From Actinomycetospora corticicola (lineage in GTDB: Bacteria > Actinomycetota > Actinomycetes > Mycobacteriales > Pseudonocardiaceae), in the NCBI RefSeq assembly GCF_013409505.1, contig NZ_JACCBN010000001.1, forward strand, positions 4,278,001 to 4,342,000: a stretch of DNA of 64,000 nt. Direction: 5' to 3'. Of the stretch, positions 62,391-64,000 are shown piece after piece; the stretch's first letter is position 1, and each line of letters begins with the position of its first letter. Made by a program: the position numbers and the translations under genes. Below the pieces are notes generated by a model. The model searched no databases. It was not told the origin of the DNA and worked only from the letters and a program-made list of their open reading frames with translations.

Positions 62391-63299
62391 GTGGCGCGAC
62401 ACGGGCAACTCGTCCCCGGACAGCGGGCTACCCGCTCCGTCCCCGGCTACACCCCCGCGTTCGCCGCCGCTGCCCCGATGCGCCCGCTCGCCGCCATGCC
62501 CTCGCGCGTGACGGCCTGGACCCCCGCTCCCGCCCCGGCCCGCCCACGGGCGGCGCGCACCCTGTCCGGCGCCACCTCCGGGAAGATCCTGGTCGCGGCC
62601 GTCGCCGCCGGCGCGGTCGTGCCCGCGGTGCAGGCGTTCGACACCACGCACACCGCCGACGCCGACCCGGGCACCGCCCAGCTCTCCGCGGCGCAGATGG
62701 CGCTGGCGACCCAGCAGGGCCCGACCGCGCGGCCTGCGGCGACCGCGACGTCGGCGATCAGCGACGTCACCACCATCGCGATGTCCTCCGCCGACCTCGA
62801 CGCCGCCGCGAAGGCCGCCGACACCGGCGCGGACGACCTGCAGAAGGCCATGGCGGTCGCCCGGGAGAACGGTCCGGTGGAGTTCGGTCGTCCCTACAGC
62901 GCCGGGAACGACGACACGCTCAACGGTCAGATCGCGAAGGCCCTCGGTCTGATGGGCCTGCCGCAGAAGCTGGCGCCGGGCGTCAAGCAGATCATCATGC
63001 GCGAGTCCACCGGGAACCCCCGCGCGATCAACAACTGGGACTCGAACGCCGCCGCGGGCACCCCGTCGAAGGGCCTCATGCAGCTCATCGACACGACGTT
63101 CCGCAACGCGGTGCTGCCCTCGCTGGCCGACAAGGGCATCTACGACCCGGTCGCCAACATCACCGCCGGCGTGCGCACGATGATCGCCAACCACGGCCTC
63201 GACGCCGTCACCGACGGCGGCCTCCGCAACTCCTCGGGCAACTACATCGGCTACGGCGGGGCGAAGCTTCCCGACGACGGGTTGGGTCGCGCGGGCTGA
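62391..63299 (+). CDS. exported transglycosylase SLT-domain protein
   Basis: 302 residues. A basic N-terminal region and a hydrophobic segment (about residues 64-84, SGKILVAAVAAGAVVPAVQAF) act as a signal or anchor with an unusually long n-region. After an Ala/Thr linker comes the lysozyme-like domain (about 185-302) with catalytic Glu in IIMRESTGNPRAINNWDSN and TPSKGLMQLIDTTF. It cleaves peptidoglycan glycan strands outside the membrane. The domain is very like that of the 18040 protein. GTG 62391 follows GAAGGG; a later start nearer the hydrophobic segment (ATG 62479 or 62497) would give a more usual signal peptide. Confidence 0.87.
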   Translation: MARHGQLVPGQRATRSVPGYTPAFAAAAPMRPLAAMPSRVTAWTPAPAPARPRAARTLSGATSGKILVAAVAAGAVVPAVQAFDTTHTADADPGTAQLSAAQMALATQQGPTARPAATATSAISDVTTIAMSSADLDAAAKAADTGADDLQKAMAVARENGPVEFGRPYSAGNDDTLNGQIAKALGLMGLPQKLAPGVKQIIMRESTGNPRAINNWDSNAAAGTPSKGLMQLIDTTFRNAVLPSLADKGIYDPVANITAGVRTMIANHGLDAVTDGGLRNSSGNYIGYGGAKLPDDGLGRAG

Positions 63300-63351
63300 G
63301 GTCCCCGACGCCCCCCGGTGTCACCGCCGCCGGCGGGGGTAGACCGTGTGC

Positions 63352-64000
63352 ATGAGCGAACGAGTGTGGCTGGTGACCGGCGCTTCCCGCGGACTGGGGC
63401 GGGCGCTGGTCGAGGTGTGCCTCGAGGCGGGTGACACCGTCGTGGCGACCGCCCGGAAGGCCTCGTCCTTGGACGACCTCCGCGGTGCGCACGGCGACCG
63501 GCTGGTGGCGATGGACCTCGACGTCACCGACCGGGACGCCACGTTCCGCGTCGCACGCGAGGCCGCCGAGCAGGTCGGGCGGATCGACGTGCTGGTGGCC
63601 AACGCCGGCTACGGCCTCGGCGGTGGCGTCGAGGAGGTCTCGGAGGCCGAGGCGCGCGACCAGATCGAGGTGAACCTGTTCGGCGCGCTGTGGTCGATGC
63701 AGGCCGTGCTGCCCACGATGCGGGCCCAGGGCTCCGGGCACATCCTGCCGATCTCGTCCGTGGGCGGCGTCGGTGCATTCCCGAACACGGGGCTCTACCA
63801 CGCGACGAAGTGGGGTCTGGAGGGCCTGAGCGAGTCCCTGGCGCAGGAGGTGGCCGGCTTCGGCGTCCACGTCACGATCGTCGAGCCCGGCCCGTTCCGC
63901 ACCGACTGGAACGGTGGCTCCATGGTCCGGGCCACTCCGATGCCGGAGTACGACGAGGTGTTGCACGCCCGCCGGGAGGCGATGGACGGGCGCGGCGCGT
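63352..64000 (+). CDS. short-chain dehydrogenase/reductase (C-terminus off the window)
   Basis: At least 216 residues of a classical SDR. The cofactor loop is VTGASRGLGRALVEV with ATARKASSL suggesting NADP use; MDLDVTD, VANAGYGLGGG, Ser in ILPISSVGGVG and YHATK complete the active site, followed by VEPGPFRTDW. ATG 63352. It differs clearly from the 33841 SDR. The 52-bp spacer carries TAGACC near the usual -10 position. Substrate unknown. Confidence 0.92.
   Translation, partial: MSERVWLVTGASRGLGRALVEVCLEAGDTVVATARKASSLDDLRGAHGDRLVAMDLDVTDRDATFRVAREAAEQVGRIDVLVANAGYGLGGGVEEVSEAEARDQIEVNLFGALWSMQAVLPTMRAQGSGHILPISSVGGVGAFPNTGLYHATKWGLEGLSESLAQEVAGFGVHVTIVEPGPFRTDWNGGSMVRATPMPEYDEVLHARREAMDGRGA

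Overview
The window is very GC-rich, densely packed actinobacterial chromosome, most likely from the Pseudonocardiales (a Pseudonocardia or Actinomycetospora type organism). This rests on extreme third-position GC, many GTG starts, HspR/HAIR heat-shock control, a class II aldolase and ClpB/PyrE/DnaK neighbourhoods ordered as in Mycobacterium, and protein families typical of the group (DUF574 methyltransferase, EspC-like and WXG100-like proteins, the actinobacterial Rv0338c-type iron-sulfur reductase). Genus is an inference; no rRNA is present.

Layout. 1-3.3 kb: a c-di-GMP turnover protein (PAS-GGDEF-EAL, cut by the left edge), an overlapping SAM methyltransferase and a sterol-carrier-like protein. 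4-21.4 kb: a purine biosynthesis region, all on the minus strand (purL, purQ, purS, purC, purB, purD; purA follows at 24 kb). It is interleaved with an SGNH hydrolase, an MBL-fold protein, an alpha/beta hydrolase, a DUF2334 protein, threonine aldolase, a TetR/MFS pair with twin operators, a K+ channel, an aminotransferase, and a two-gene type VII-like pair (EspC-like protein plus a WXG100-like/lytic transglycosylase fusion). 21.5-37.5 kb: a Tat lipoprotein GDPD, aquaporin, UBP zinc finger, purA, a frameshifted FUSC transporter, fba, an ECF sigma factor, DedA, TrmH, pyrE, a glycosyltransferase, an SDR and an ABC-F ATPase. 37.7-46.6 kb: the heat-shock regulon: clpB, a flavohemoglobin-like protein that has lost its heme ligands, and dnaK-grpE-dnaJ-hspR, with HAIR operators ahead of clpB and dnaK. 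46.7-54.3 kb: a six-gene operon resembling a stripped-down type IV secretion system (pilin-like, PrgI/VirB3-like, VirB4 ATPase, VirB6-like, VirB8/TcpC-like, NlpC/P60 hydrolase) with no relaxase, coupling protein or integrase in view. 54.7-64 kb: the Rv0338c-type Fe-S reductase, dcd, a CHASE3/GAF/GGDEF diguanylate cyclase, tRNA-Gly(CCC), an alpha/beta hydrolase, a secreted transglycosylase preceded by a compact multi-branched RNA-like leader, and an SDR cut by the right edge.

Non-coding signals stand out. At least five families of dispersed intergenic inverted repeats occur. About fifteen genes carry a TANNNT -10 box only 6-8 nt before the start codon, the arrangement expected for leaderless mRNAs. 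A 16-bp perfect palindrome lies just upstream of the T4SS-like operon. The purB/ltaE divergent starts are 19 bp apart.

How the genes work together: PurL/Q/S form the FGAM synthase complex, and PurC, PurB, PurD and PurA supply further steps towards AMP. DnaK/GrpE/DnaJ and ClpB form the disaggregase system under HspR. The two c-di-GMP proteins at either end suggest second-messenger control. Three separate peptidoglycan-cleaving proteins (18.0, 46.8 and 62.4 kb) point to secretion-linked or growth-linked wall remodelling.
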